This document shows positions 54,001-62,692 of a DNA stretch of 64,000 nt, piece by piece. A program made the translations under genes and the position numbers. The stretch is from an uncultured Muribaculaceae bacterium (GTDB taxonomy: Bacteria; Bacteroidota; Bacteroidia; Bacteroidales; Muribaculaceae), in contig CAJTNN010000003.1 in NCBI GenBank assembly GCA_910577585.1, forward strand, positions 46,764-110,763, written 5' to 3'. The notes under the pieces were generated by a model. The model did no database searches. It worked only from the letters and a program-made list of their open reading frames with translations, and was not told the DNA's origin. The number at the start of each line of letters is the position of its first letter. The stretch's first letter is position 1.

Positions 54001-54269
54001 GGAAGCTCAACTTCAAATCAATACCCACAATCGCCAATGTACCCCTCGAATATCATGACCAGGAATATGAGGAGATTGAGGAAGAGCATGACTCTGAGGA
54101 AGAGGCCGCGACTGAGACCGACACTCCCCGACCGACCCATGTCCATGAGGATTTCTCTCTTCAGTTCAACACTATGCTGAAGGAGATTTTCAATCCCGCC
54201 ATACCCTTCACCGGAAAATATGACCCCGACAAATGCCGATTCTGCGCATTCCGATCCATGTGCCGCTGA
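51063..54269 (+). CDS. AddB-like PD-(D/E)XK nuclease with iron-sulfur cluster
   Basis: A 1068-residue protein related to the AddB subunit of AddAB helicase-nucleases, acting in double-strand break processing. The N-terminus has an AddB-type degenerate helicase region (LCFVFPSKRAGTFFLKYI) without a proper Walker A lysine motif. The nuclease domain is near the C-terminus with VDYKTG (about 912-917). Four cysteines, one at about 744 (THCPLKFYL) and three at 1058, 1061 and 1067 (CRFCAFRSMC), match the 4Fe-4S staple of AddB. An acidic insertion (EEIEEEHDSEEEAATE) lies before the last cysteines. The start at 51063 (MLPFLQCVARAYADKY) matches the family N-terminus, even though it leaves almost no leader. 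The AddA partner is not in the window. Confidence 0.88.
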   Translation: MLPFLQCVARAYADKYSASSALPDLCFVFPSKRAGTFFLKYIKEYAGAIDFAPAITTISDFVADLSGRVVNTRLDTLFLLHKCYCDIVRPHLTLEGQEEYLSFDAFRRWGETVLNDFNEIDIHLAPAEAIYKNLYDFRSIASTFLTADQRALMEEYFGYHPSQQYDDNKFWIEFGKKFDAHDPSPESADTPRSKFIHLWKVMAPLYENLHAALAEKGLATAGGVYRLAYERLEELAEESPVNQEAAEELRKLLPYRKIVMVGFNALSMSERAIFGILRDLPSPDGADEPLADFIWDATGPILNDHRNSAGRFVAINRRDFPAPEWVRAYMSPSHTSALPQRIDIVAAPSKVMQVKIAAEIINSLKEQVGEEPFDDARVAMVLPEESLLLPLLYSLPNNVGDANLTMGYPLKLTSVTSFLTLLRRMQLIRRDAKDYKGFDFAEVRNILGHPYAHEILGTQVISQFLAYFEHHHISVVRDSDLERLGERGMRLLSPLPLDATPFRTLAYIDDILAMIETTLPQDSPESNRLLNCNIELANVRAWREAILRLADAIEEYDVKLSMAGTMSEAYRLLQGESVAFEGEPLKGLQIMGMLETRAIDFEHLVVVAVNDKTIPRRSRQRSFLPNVLRRGYGLPPVNYAESLFAYYFYRMMSRARSVTLIYDNRVSGLTGGPSRYLMQLEYIYARNKVNRIEYKFELESTRPDINIIAKNGDVMAKLGRFLTDPAEGERRMNFSASSLKKYTHCPLKFYLQAVEGLRDDPAPENAVDAILYGNLVHHVMQHLLLPDKADHGIWLDPPHPVTKESIDAILDDEVRIRTLIHHYLNKEYYHLKEHEIDRPLQPDTEIVADVAYRHICNTLRHDRNLTPFNLYGCEVKGDLKYQMPGDERLINMTYAIDRIDDALCEGEATVRIVDYKTGSVAIHTPSIEDMLNGKSYSDHLFQLELYAILLNLTRQADGLPPLSIKPMIYPVAAIHLHDKRKLNFKSIPTIANVPLEYHDQEYEEIEEEHDSEEEAATETDTPRPTHVHEDFSLQFNTMLKEIFNPAIPFTGKYDPDKCRFCAFRSMCR

Positions 54270-54306
54270 ATGGCCCGTCAGCCACCTTGACGCCTACAGA
54301 GCCTTT

Positions 54307-54331
54307 GAACTATTTTGAGTTGCAATAGTTC
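54307..54331 (+). terminator. Weak hairpin after the AddB-like gene
   Basis: GAACTATT (54307-54314) pairs with AATAGTTC (54324-54331), followed by TATTAATAG. The AT-rich stem has no T-run, so termination is uncertain. The 381-base gap 54270-54650 otherwise holds the ndh promoter and a palindromic motif at 54486-54502. Confidence 0.4.
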
Positions 54332-54403
54332 TATTAATAGATAGAATGGCAGTCGCGCGGAATGACATTTTCTGCCGGCATGCAAAATTTTATCGCCGGA
54401 TTA

Positions 54404-54435
54404 TTTCATCGGGCATGGAATTTGTAGTAATTTTG
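54404..54435 (+). promoter_or_regulatory. Promoter of ndh
   Basis: TTTC (54404-54407), a 20-base spacer and TAATTTTG (54428-54435). The leader would be about 210 nt and contains the 17-base near-palindrome GAAGTTGTTTAAACTTC at 54486-54502. Confidence 0.65.
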
Positions 54436-54650
54436 CAAAACAATTCCCCCTCAGCCTCCTCAGGCCTACTGCCCGCTCGGAGGATGAAGTTGTTTAAACT
54501 TCAATATATCTAATCCGCATTTTAAACTAATTTTGAGAGATAAGTAGCTGCGTCGAATTAATTCTTAGATAATTCTTTGATACGGAATCACATATTATGC
54601 TTAATTCCCAGTAGCTGCTTACTTATAATAGCCCAAAAGCTTTTCATCCT

Positions 54651-55922
54651 ATGAAGAAGGAAACCATAGTCATTGTAGGCGGCGGCTTCGCTGGTATCAA
54701 CCTGGCGAAGAAGCTCGACCATCAACGTTTTGACATAAAGGTTATTGACCGCAATAACTTCCATTCCTTTCCCCCCTTGTTCTATCAGATTGCTTCTTCG
54801 GCCTTGGCACAGAGCAACATATCCTTCCCATTCCGCCGTGAGTTCAAGCGCGATAAGAACGTGACTTACCACATGGGCCATGTAAAGCAAATCGATGTCA
54901 ATGCCAAGACTATCACCACATCTTATCAGACACTCCACTACGACCGCCTCGTGATTGCCGCCGGCACCACCAACAACTTCTTCGGCATGGACAACCTCTA
55001 TAAGGAGGTATATTGCATCAAGACCATAGGTGAGGCCGACCACACCCGCGATGAAATCCTCGACCGCCTCGAGCGCGGATGCATGGAGCCTGACCCCAAA
55101 CGTCGTCGCGAACTATTGAGCTTCCTCGTGGTCGGTGGTGGTCCGGCCGGTGTAGAGATCGCCGGCGCGCTCGGCGAGATGAAACGCGATATCCTGCCCC
55201 GTGAGTATCCAGAGCTCGACCCCAGCGAGATGACAATCACTCTCGTCGAGGGGGCGCCGAAAGTGCTGGGCACTATGTCGGAGAAGGCTTCGCAAAAGGC
55301 TTTGGCTTACCTGAAGGACCTGATGGTGGAGGTAAGACTCAACACCACCATGACCGGCTACGAGAATAAAATCGTAAGCTTCAAGGATGGCCACGAGGAG
55401 TATTGGGAAACTCTCATCTGGACTGCCGGCGTGCGTGGCGAAACCATGCCCGGACTCCCGGCCGAATGCGTGGCCCCCAACGGCCGAATCTTCGTGGATG
55501 AGTTCAACCGCGTCAAGGGCTACGAAGATTCTATCTGCGCCGTAGGTGATATCGCACTGATGGCTACCGAAGATTTCCCTCGCGGCTACCCAATGGTGGC
55601 TCAGCCTGCGATCCAGCAGGCCCGAAACCTGGCTAAAAACCTAAACAAGGGGGAGTTCAGCTCTAAATTCAAATACTCCGACCGCGGATCAATGGCCACC
55701 GTAGGTCGCAACCGCGCCGTGGCCGACCTGCCTGGATTCTCTTTCGCCGGACGTGTGGCCTGGTGGATCTGGATGCTTATCCACCTCGTCAGCATCCTCG
55801 GAATGAGAAACAAGCTCAATGTGCTGCTCAACTGGATCTGGAACTACTGCACTTACTCAACTTCGCTCCGACTCCTCCTGCGTCCGACACGCTATCCCAT
55901 ACGCCGCCACTGGAGCGACTGA
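54651..55922 (+). CDS. ndh: Type II NADH:quinone oxidoreductase
   Basis: A non-proton-pumping NADH dehydrogenase at the inner membrane. The 423-residue protein has the FAD motif VGGGFAGINLAKKL (7-20), a second dinucleotide motif VVGGGPAGVEIAGALGEM (about 161-178), and ICAVGDIA. The C-terminus (FAGRVAWWIWMLIHLVSILGMRNKL, then WNYCTYSTSLRLLLRP) is the amphipathic membrane anchor of the family. It begins a plus-strand series with the META and S4 genes. Confidence 0.93.
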   Translation: MKKETIVIVGGGFAGINLAKKLDHQRFDIKVIDRNNFHSFPPLFYQIASSALAQSNISFPFRREFKRDKNVTYHMGHVKQIDVNAKTITTSYQTLHYDRLVIAAGTTNNFFGMDNLYKEVYCIKTIGEADHTRDEILDRLERGCMEPDPKRRRELLSFLVVGGGPAGVEIAGALGEMKRDILPREYPELDPSEMTITLVEGAPKVLGTMSEKASQKALAYLKDLMVEVRLNTTMTGYENKIVSFKDGHEEYWETLIWTAGVRGETMPGLPAECVAPNGRIFVDEFNRVKGYEDSICAVGDIALMATEDFPRGYPMVAQPAIQQARNLAKNLNKGEFSSKFKYSDRGSMATVGRNRAVADLPGFSFAGRVAWWIWMLIHLVSILGMRNKLNVLLNWIWNYCTYSTSLRLLLRPTRYPIRRHWSD

Positions 55923-55982
55923 GCAGTCTCCGGAGGCGTATACTCCCTCCTCGCCTCAATCAACTGATTCAAAGTTTCAATT

Positions 55983-56882
55983 ATGAAAAACAGAAATCTA
56001 TATATCACCCTCCTCGCCTGCTCGGCTCTGACACTGGGTGGTTGCTCGGGACTGAAGGAGAGTCTACCCTTCGGTCTCGGAGGGGGACAGAAGAAGGAGA
56101 CTTCAACTATCCCCTCGCAACTCCCCACCGACCGCGAGCACATCCGCCATGCCGGGCACAACGAGAAGACTTATTCCGTAAAGGACCTCGAAGAGGGTGT
56201 CGTCACCGGCGACTGGACCATCGAGGAGGTCAACGGTGATAAGGTGGTGTCGGAGACTCCGGCCTACATTAAGTTCGTGCCATCCGAACACCGCATCTAT
56301 GGCAACGACGGCTGCAACACCATCAATGCCGAATATGCCTACAATCAGGAGGCTCGCACACTGAAATTCGACAAAATCGCCAGCACAATGCGTTTCTGCG
56401 GCACTCCGGGTCTGACCGACATGGATATCAACGCTGCTATCGCCAACACCACCAACTACCGTTGGGACCATGACGGCGATGAGTACTACCTGTATTTCAC
56501 CGATGCCAACGATGTGACTCTGCTCAAGCTGATGCATCAGAATTTTGACTTCCTCAATGGCAGCTGGCAAGTCGTGGCCATAGAGGATGAACCGATTGAT
56601 GACCCTGAGATGCAGCTCGTCATCGACGTCGATGAGGGTAAGATTCATGGCAACACGGGTTGCAATATCCTCAACGGCACAATGGATATCGATATGGAGA
56701 CAGCCAACACTCTGTCGTTTCAGGATATCATCACCACTCAGATGGCTTGTCCGGACCCGTCGAAGCAGACGCGACTCATCGTGGCGCTAGAGGATGCCGC
56801 CCACGCCAAGCCTATCGATGCCGACCGCGTGATGCTGCTCAATCTGCTGCGCAAACCGGTGCTGACCCTTAAACGCCTTTGA
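55983..56882 (+). CDS. Lipoprotein with two META domains
   Basis: A 299-residue lipoprotein (lipobox LGGC20). Two META (HslJ-like) domains follow a linker: the first about 72-170 with GNDGCNTINAEY, the second about 185-290 with GNTGCNILNGTM; each has the paired Cys and a later F..I..T...C segment. META domains are found in heat-shock protein HslJ and in surface lipoproteins; their role is unknown. It lies 60 bases after ndh and 3 bases before the S4 gene. Confidence 0.85.
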   Translation: MKNRNLYITLLACSALTLGGCSGLKESLPFGLGGGQKKETSTIPSQLPTDREHIRHAGHNEKTYSVKDLEEGVVTGDWTIEEVNGDKVVSETPAYIKFVPSEHRIYGNDGCNTINAEYAYNQEARTLKFDKIASTMRFCGTPGLTDMDINAAIANTTNYRWDHDGDEYYLYFTDANDVTLLKLMHQNFDFLNGSWQVVAIEDEPIDDPEMQLVIDVDEGKIHGNTGCNILNGTMDIDMETANTLSFQDIITTQMACPDPSKQTRLIVALEDAAHAKPIDADRVMLLNLLRKPVLTLKRL

Positions 56883-56885
56883 CCC

Positions 56886-57332
56886 ATGAATGAAGTCAGA
56901 ATCGACAAGTGGCTATGGGCAATGCGAGTGTTCAAGACCCGCTCAATCGCCACCGATGCCGTCAAGAAGGGGCGTGTGTCGATGGGCGGAACGGCCGTAA
57001 AGCCCTCACGCGGCGTGAAGCCCGGTGATATCATCGAGGTCAAGAAGCCTCCAATCACATATACTTTCCGCGTAAAGGCACTGTCGCAAAACCGACTCGG
57101 CGCTCGCCTCGTGCCCGACTATCTTGAGAACCTCACGCCTCAAAGCCAGTATGATCTGCTTGAGATGACCCGCATCTCCGGATTCGTCGACCGCCGCAAA
57201 GGACTCGGCCGCCCCACCAAACGCGATGGGCGCGACCTCGCCGCCTTCCGCGATGCTTCCTACGCCGACTCTTTCTTCCTCGACTGGGAAGACGATGATG
57301 ATGAGACCGATATGGCCGACTCCGAAATGTGA
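56886..57332 (+). CDS. S4-domain RNA-binding protein, Hsp15-like
   Basis: A 148-residue protein with an N-terminal S4 domain (VRIDKWLWAMRVFKTRSIATDAVKKGRVSMGGTAVKPSRGVKPGD, seen in parts), typical of ribosome-associated heat-shock protein Hsp15, which rescues stalled 50S subunits. A basic segment (RKGLGRPTKRDGRDL) follows, and the tail is acidic (DWEDDDDETDMADSE). It starts 3 bases after the META gene, so the two are likely co-translated. Confidence 0.9.
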   Translation: MNEVRIDKWLWAMRVFKTRSIATDAVKKGRVSMGGTAVKPSRGVKPGDIIEVKKPPITYTFRVKALSQNRLGARLVPDYLENLTPQSQYDLLEMTRISGFVDRRKGLGRPTKRDGRDLAAFRDASYADSFFLDWEDDDDETDMADSEM

Positions 57333-57357
57333 CCGGCCAATCAGCCACCACCATATC

Positions 57358-57430
57358 GAAGTTGTTTAAACAACTTCCTCAGTAGCCCGGGACCACCTGT
57401 TGGAGTTTTCTGCAACACGTGCCCCGGGCT
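57358..57430 (+). other. 20-bp perfect palindrome followed by a long hairpin
   Basis: GAAGTTGTTTAAACAACTTC (57358-57377) is a perfect palindrome. Seven bases later AGCCCGGG (57384-57391) pairs with CCCGGGCT (57423-57430), with further pairing of CCAC and GTTG to CAAC and GTG inside. No T-tract follows, but it probably ends the ndh-META-S4 unit. The rest of the gap to 57635 holds the holB promoter. Confidence 0.65.
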
Positions 57431-57494
57431 TCTGCCATGTAGCCACATATATTTCTGCATTCACCCCATTGATAGCCCATTTACACCTCCTGCA

Positions 57495-57526
57495 CTTGCA
57501 TCTTACATAAAATTTTGTTAAATTTG
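57495..57526 (+). promoter_or_regulatory. Promoter of holB
   Basis: CTTG (57495-57498), a 20-base spacer and TAAATTTG (57519-57526). The -33 element is one base off. The leader would be about 105 nt, which supports the start at 57636 rather than 57585. Confidence 0.6.
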
Positions 57527-57635
57527 CATTTGCATTTCTCTCTTCAAGGTCGTCTGTGCCTGACTCTTCAATTCTATTCTCTCCGTGGATTCGGAGGCAT
57601 CAGATTTCCTTGCCATTTACACCTCTATATTGCCA

Positions 57636-58784
57636 ATGCGATTCGCCGATATAATAGATAATTCAGATGCAGTCGACGCACTGCGTAAAATGGTGGATTC
57701 CAACCGGATTCCGCACGCCATGCTCATATCCGGCCCCTCGGGTATCGGCAAGATGCAGCTCGCTCGCGCCTTTGCCGCCTATCTGAATTGTCAGAACCGC
57801 ACCGATGGCGACTCATGCGGGGTGTGCCCGGCGTGCCGCCGCATCGAGGCCGGCAACAACCCCGACATCCATTACATCTACCCTATCGTCAAGGCTAAAT
57901 CCTCGCAGCCGGTCAGCACAGATTTCTTGCCGCAGTGGCATCAGTTGCTGAAGGATTCCCCATACATGGACCCTGTGGCATGGCTCTCTCTGATAGATGC
58001 GGGCAACAAGCAGCCCGTAATCTACGTCTCGGATGCAGATGCCATCGAGGCCAAGGCTACGGTATCAAGCTATTCCGACCCCTACAAAATCTTTATCATC
58101 TGGCTACCCGAAAAGTTGCATCCCGCTGCGGCCAACAAGTTGCTCAAGACCCTCGAGGAACCCTTCGAAGACACCCTCTTCATCTGCGTCAGCAACTCTC
58201 CTCAGGAGATTCTGCCCACCATATCCTCGCGCCTGCGGCATATCGAGATGCATCGCCCATCTATGCAAGCCATCAGTGACGGATTGATTCGAAAGGGGGT
58301 CTCACCGCAGACAGCCTCCACAATCAGCCGAATGGCCGATGGCTCACTGCTCAAGGCATTCCAGATGATTTCGGCTGCGGGCGAGACTGAGGAGTTCGCC
58401 GCAATCTTCCGCGATGCCATGCGCATGGCCTACGCCCGAAAGGCCGACTCCCTGCGCTCTCTCAGCGAACGCATCGCCGCATTCGGACGTGAGAAAATGA
58501 TGAGGCTGCTCGATTATTTCGCCCGAATGACGCGCGAGAATTTCATCGCCAATCTCTGTGTGCCTCCGCTCAACATCATGAGCCCCGATGAAGAGGCCTT
58601 CTCAAGCCGATTCGCGCCTTTCATCAACTATGGCAATGTAGAGCAAATGACGTCTGAAATCGATGCCGCACGCCTCGATATCTCGCGCAATGCCAATCCT
58701 AAACTTGTGTGGTTTGATTTCTTGCTGCGGTTGATGATCCTGCTGCGCATGCAACCTAAAAAGAACACCTCTCTCCAATCGTAA
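57636..58784 (+). CDS. holB: DNA polymerase III subunit delta' (clamp-loader ATPase)
   Basis: A clamp-loader subunit. With the start at 57636 (MRFADIIDN) it has 382 residues. The P-loop region ISGPSGIGK is at about 31-39, and the zinc module CGVCPACRRIE follows the cysteine in LNCQN. SSRLRHIEMHRP is the sensor/arginine-finger segment. The C-terminal helical domain forms the collar. An in-frame ATG at 57585 is less likely because the extra residues lack the family pattern. Confidence 0.9.
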   Translation: MRFADIIDNSDAVDALRKMVDSNRIPHAMLISGPSGIGKMQLARAFAAYLNCQNRTDGDSCGVCPACRRIEAGNNPDIHYIYPIVKAKSSQPVSTDFLPQWHQLLKDSPYMDPVAWLSLIDAGNKQPVIYVSDADAIEAKATVSSYSDPYKIFIIWLPEKLHPAAANKLLKTLEEPFEDTLFICVSNSPQEILPTISSRLRHIEMHRPSMQAISDGLIRKGVSPQTASTISRMADGSLLKAFQMISAAGETEEFAAIFRDAMRMAYARKADSLRSLSERIAAFGREKMMRLLDYFARMTRENFIANLCVPPLNIMSPDEEAFSSRFAPFINYGNVEQMTSEIDAARLDISRNANPKLVWFDFLLRLMILLRMQPKKNTSLQS

Positions 58785-58825
58785 CTTATCTGTAAATATC
58801 AACTAAACTGAATTTAAACCGAGAT

Positions 58826-59731
58826 ATGAAGCCTACTCTTTTTATTCTGGCTGCCGGAATGGGAAGCCGTTATGGTGGTCTGAAACAGCTCGATGGCCTC
58901 GGCCCGAGCGGTGAGACAATCATGGACTACAGTGTGTATGACGCCATACGCGCCGGCTTCGGCAAAATCGTCTTCGTTATCCGACATGATTTCGAAGATG
59001 AGTTCCGCGAGAAAATCATATCGAAATATAAGGACCATGTTGCGACCGATGTGGTCTTTCAGGATATCACGGCTCTCCCCGAAGGATTCACCCCCGACCC
59101 CGAGCGTTCGAAACCCTGGGGCACCGGACACGCTGTCCTCATGGGCAAGACTGCTATCAACGAGCCTTTCGGTGTCATCAATGCCGATGACTACTATGGT
59201 CCGGAGACATTCCAGATTCTTGCCGATTCGCTGCGCGAGGCTGAGGGAAAGAAGGGTGAGTATTGCATGGTGGGCTTCCGCATCGACAACACGCTGAGCG
59301 AGAACGGTGGCGTAAGCCGCGGATTCTGCCAGGTGTCGGCCGACGGGTTCCTCACCGGCGTGACGGAATGCCACAACATCCGCCGCAATGCCGATGGCAA
59401 ACTCGTATATGACCTCGACGGCGAGACTATCCCCTTCCCGGAGGGTGCAAGTGTCTCAATGAATGTCTGGGGCCTCACTCCCGACTATTTCGATTATTCC
59501 GAACGCGAGTTCATCAAGTTCCTCAACGCTCACGCCAGCGAGCTGAAGTCGGAATTCTATATCCCGTCGGTGGTGAATACTCTCATCCAGAATGGCGAGT
59601 GCACTCTGGCTGTGAAGCAGACGCCTTCGAAATGGTTCGGGGTCACTTACGCAGCCGACCGTGAGGCCACTGTCAATCAATTCCGCAAACTCGTCGACGA
59701 GGGGGTCTATCCCGCAAGTCTGTTTGCCTGA
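58826..59731 (+). CDS. Sugar-phosphate nucleotidyltransferase
   Basis: An NTP-transferase fold enzyme of 301 residues that would join a sugar phosphate to a nucleotide. The N-terminal motif FILAAGMGSRYGGLKQLDGLG carries the nucleotide-binding G-x-G-x-R and the lysine. Later WGTGHAVLM and VINADDYYG (Asp for the metal) and SMNVWGLTPDYFD follow. It resembles Bacteroidota nucleotidyltransferases of unassigned sugar specificity. It lies directly upstream of galE, so a role in nucleotide-sugar or surface glycan synthesis is likely. Confidence 0.85.
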   Translation: MKPTLFILAAGMGSRYGGLKQLDGLGPSGETIMDYSVYDAIRAGFGKIVFVIRHDFEDEFREKIISKYKDHVATDVVFQDITALPEGFTPDPERSKPWGTGHAVLMGKTAINEPFGVINADDYYGPETFQILADSLREAEGKKGEYCMVGFRIDNTLSENGGVSRGFCQVSADGFLTGVTECHNIRRNADGKLVYDLDGETIPFPEGASVSMNVWGLTPDYFDYSEREFIKFLNAHASELKSEFYIPSVVNTLIQNGECTLAVKQTPSKWFGVTYAADREATVNQFRKLVDEGVYPASLFA

Positions 59732-59791
59732 TTGATTCGCGCTCTCTCCCCGACATGCATCTTCTCTTAATCACTTCTCAATTCTGAAGAA

Positions 59792-60823
59792 ATGAAAACT
59801 AAAATCCTCGTGACCGGGGGCACCGGATATATCGGTTCGCACACCACCGTCGAACTTCAGCAGGCCGGCTACGATGTCGTGATTATCGACAATCTCAGCA
59901 ACTCCAATATAAAGGTGCTCGATGGCATTGAGCGTATCACCGGGATTCGGCCGGATTTCGTAGAGGGTGATGTGACTGATGTCGCCACTCTGCGAGCGCT
60001 CTTCAACCGCCACCCCGACATAAAGGGCATCATCAATTTCGCCGCGTCGAAGGCTGTGGGTGAATCGGTGCGCAAGCCGCTGATGTATTACCGCAATAAT
60101 CTCGTGGGGTTGATCAATCTGCTCGAGGTTATGCCGGAGTTCGGCGTGAAGGGTATCGTATTCTCAAGCTCCTGCACCGTCTATGGCGAGCCTGACGTCA
60201 ACCCGATCGATGAGACGGCCCCTATCAAACCGGCCACGTCGCCCTACGGCAATACGAAGCAGATATGCGAGGAAATCATAGCCGACACCATTCGCGCCGG
60301 CGCACCTTTCAAAAGCATACTGCTCAGATATTTCAATCCGGTGGGGGCGCATCCGTCGGCCGAAATCGGCGAATTACCCATCGGAGTGCCGCAGAATCTC
60401 ATCCCCTATCTCACTCAGGCAGCCGCCGGAGTGAGAGGCGAGCTCACTGTCTTCGGCAATGACTATGCCACACCTGACGGCACTTGCATCCGCGACTTCA
60501 TCGATGTCGTCGATCTGGCCAAGGCCCATGTCATAGCCATGCGCCGTATGCTCGACAATGCTGATTCGGCCCAACTCGAGGTCTTCAACCTCGGCACGGG
60601 CCGCGGACTGAGTGTGCTGCAGCTGATTGAGTCGTTCGAAAGGGCTACGGGGGTGAAGGTGCCTTTCCATATCGGAGCCCGCCGGGAGGGGGATATCGAG
60701 CAGATATGGGCCGAACCGGCAAAAGCCAACAATGTGCTCGGATGGAGAGCCGAAGTGGATATCGACGACACCATGCGCAATGCATGGCGCTGGCAATTGC
60801 GTCAGGCAGCGCCACAGCAATGA
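59792..60823 (+). CDS. galE: UDP-glucose 4-epimerase
   Basis: Interconverts UDP-glucose and UDP-galactose. The 343-residue SDR protein has the NAD motif GGTGYIGSHTTVEL (8-21), the catalytic FSSSCTVYGE, and Tyr-x3-Lys in SPYGNTK, with RYFNPVGAHPSAEIGE and IRDFIDVVDLAKAH typical of GalE. It is 60 bases after the nucleotidyltransferase and 82 bases before the next lipoprotein gene. Confidence 0.95.
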   Translation: MKTKILVTGGTGYIGSHTTVELQQAGYDVVIIDNLSNSNIKVLDGIERITGIRPDFVEGDVTDVATLRALFNRHPDIKGIINFAASKAVGESVRKPLMYYRNNLVGLINLLEVMPEFGVKGIVFSSSCTVYGEPDVNPIDETAPIKPATSPYGNTKQICEEIIADTIRAGAPFKSILLRYFNPVGAHPSAEIGELPIGVPQNLIPYLTQAAAGVRGELTVFGNDYATPDGTCIRDFIDVVDLAKAHVIAMRRMLDNADSAQLEVFNLGTGRGLSVLQLIESFERATGVKVPFHIGARREGDIEQIWAEPAKANNVLGWRAEVDIDDTMRNAWRWQLRQAAPQQ

Positions 60824-60905
60824 GACACCCGCATGAATGCAATAGAATCGATAACTTACTGCAAACTGAAAAACAATACATAATTTAATTCACTAAATTT
60901 CCAAC

Positions 60906-62657
60906 ATGATGAAACGCTACTTTCTGGCGGCAACCCCTATAGCCGCCATGTTGCTGCTCACCGGATGTATGGACGACAACTATGACCTCTCCAACATCGA
61001 CACCACTTCTGAGGTGAAGGTCAATGGACTCGTGCTTCCGGTAAATGTAAAACCTGTGACCCTCAGCATCGATGAGGAGGGTGGCATAACTGAAGAGGTG
61101 GATCCCGCCACCGGCAAGAAAATCTATGCCTACACCTACGACGGCGATTTCTCTTCCGATCCCCTCTCGATCGATCCGTTCCGCGTGACTGCTCCGGTGC
61201 TCACTCCCGAGCAAATCCACGTTGAGCTGACTTCGGCTATCAACACCCGCGCGGCCATCGATGAAATACACTACACTATCCGCGAGATGAAGACTGACTT
61301 CGACTACGTGCTCGACGACATCGATCCGGCTGTGTCGAAGGTTGAGCGTCTGAAGACTCCGAAGGTCGTGTTCCGCACCCACATCCAGTTCCCGAATGTC
61401 GTGACTGCCAATTCCGACAAAATCGTCGTCAAAGATATGAAGGTGGCTTTCCCGGTAGGAATGGCTGCATCATCTAATCTCGGAACATACAATGCCTCTA
61501 CCGGCATTGTCACCATCAACGACTATCAGCTGCCGGCCACAGGCGCTCTCGACCTCGTGGTGACTGCCACAAGTCTTGAAATCGGCAAAGATGTCGTGGA
61601 TGGATCATTCACTTACGAAGAGTCTATCACCATCATGGATGGCGGCGAGCTGCTGCTCACACCCTCTGCGTCAGGCAATCTCCCCGACGACTTCATGCTT
61701 GATGCCGACTACACACTGAGTTCATTTGATGTGACTGCATTCTCGGGTGCTATCGAGAAGCCGCTCGACGGCATGTCGATTGATCCGATCAGCCTCTCTG
61801 ACCTGCCTGACTTCCTCACCGGCGATGGCACAAACATCATCCTCTCCAACCCGCAGCTCTACCTGAGCCTCACCAACCCAGCCTCTCCTTATAAGGTGCA
61901 GGCTCACACCGGCCTCTCTTTCACTCCGGTGCGCGGCAATGTCAAGAGCGATGCAATCGAACTCCCGGGTGGTCTGACTGTAGGCGACAACCTCCCCGCA
62001 GGAAGCCGCTACAACTATGCTCTCTCACCCGCCGGCTCAAGCCTCGTGCCCGTGGCTCAGTATGCCGACGCCGAGAAGATAGCTTATCCGGGCCTGGGCA
62101 ATGTACTCGCCGGCAACGGTCTGCCTGACAAACTGGAGGTGGAGTTTGCCAACCCCAACGCTTTCGGTCAGCAGGTCACTGACTTCCCGCTCGGCACTGA
62201 CATCGCCGGCGTGAAGGGCGACTACCTCTTCCGCGCTCCGCTCGCTCTCGAGGAGGGTTCTACAATCTACTATAGCGGCACTAAAGATGACTGGGATGCC
62301 GACGACCTCAAGGACCTCTATGTGACTGAGCTCGTAATCACTGCCACTGCCTCGTCTGACGTGCCTCTGGCTCTGACTGTGGGCGCCAAGATTCTCAACT
62401 CTAAGAATCAGGAGGAGGGCATCTGCACTCCCGCCGTGCTCCCCGCTCTGGCCAAAGACCAGGAAATCACCTTCACAATCAAGGCTGCCGAGGGTACTGA
62501 AATCAATGATATCGCCGCCCTTCACTACACAGCCACTTGCGTCACTAACGATGAGGGCGCCGGCGAGGCTCTCTCTCCCGACCAGGAGGTAACTCTCAAT
62601 AATGTCCGCGCTAAGGTGACCGGACGCTATCTCTATGTCGACGACGACAACGATTAA
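60906..62657 (+). CDS. Large lipoprotein of unknown function
   Basis: A 583-residue exported lipoprotein (LLLTGC21, then MDDNYDLSNIDTTSEVKVNGLVLP). The rest is beta-rich and Asp/Ala/Leu-rich, without a catalytic motif or transmembrane segment. I do not recognise a family. The C-terminus is acidic (YVDDDND). It is followed after 35 bases by a DUF5723 barrel, so the two may form an outer-membrane lipoprotein-barrel pair. The start at 60906 gives a clean signal peptide. Confidence 0.7.
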   Translation: MMKRYFLAATPIAAMLLLTGCMDDNYDLSNIDTTSEVKVNGLVLPVNVKPVTLSIDEEGGITEEVDPATGKKIYAYTYDGDFSSDPLSIDPFRVTAPVLTPEQIHVELTSAINTRAAIDEIHYTIREMKTDFDYVLDDIDPAVSKVERLKTPKVVFRTHIQFPNVVTANSDKIVVKDMKVAFPVGMAASSNLGTYNASTGIVTINDYQLPATGALDLVVTATSLEIGKDVVDGSFTYEESITIMDGGELLLTPSASGNLPDDFMLDADYTLSSFDVTAFSGAIEKPLDGMSIDPISLSDLPDFLTGDGTNIILSNPQLYLSLTNPASPYKVQAHTGLSFTPVRGNVKSDAIELPGGLTVGDNLPAGSRYNYALSPAGSSLVPVAQYADAEKIAYPGLGNVLAGNGLPDKLEVEFANPNAFGQQVTDFPLGTDIAGVKGDYLFRAPLALEEGSTIYYSGTKDDWDADDLKDLYVTELVITATASSDVPLALTVGAKILNSKNQEEGICTPAVLPALAKDQEITFTIKAAEGTEINDIAALHYTATCVTNDEGAGEALSPDQEVTLNNVRAKVTGRYLYVDDDND

Positions 62658-62692
62658 TCCTATCATCCGATTTATCTTAATTGCAATTCAAA

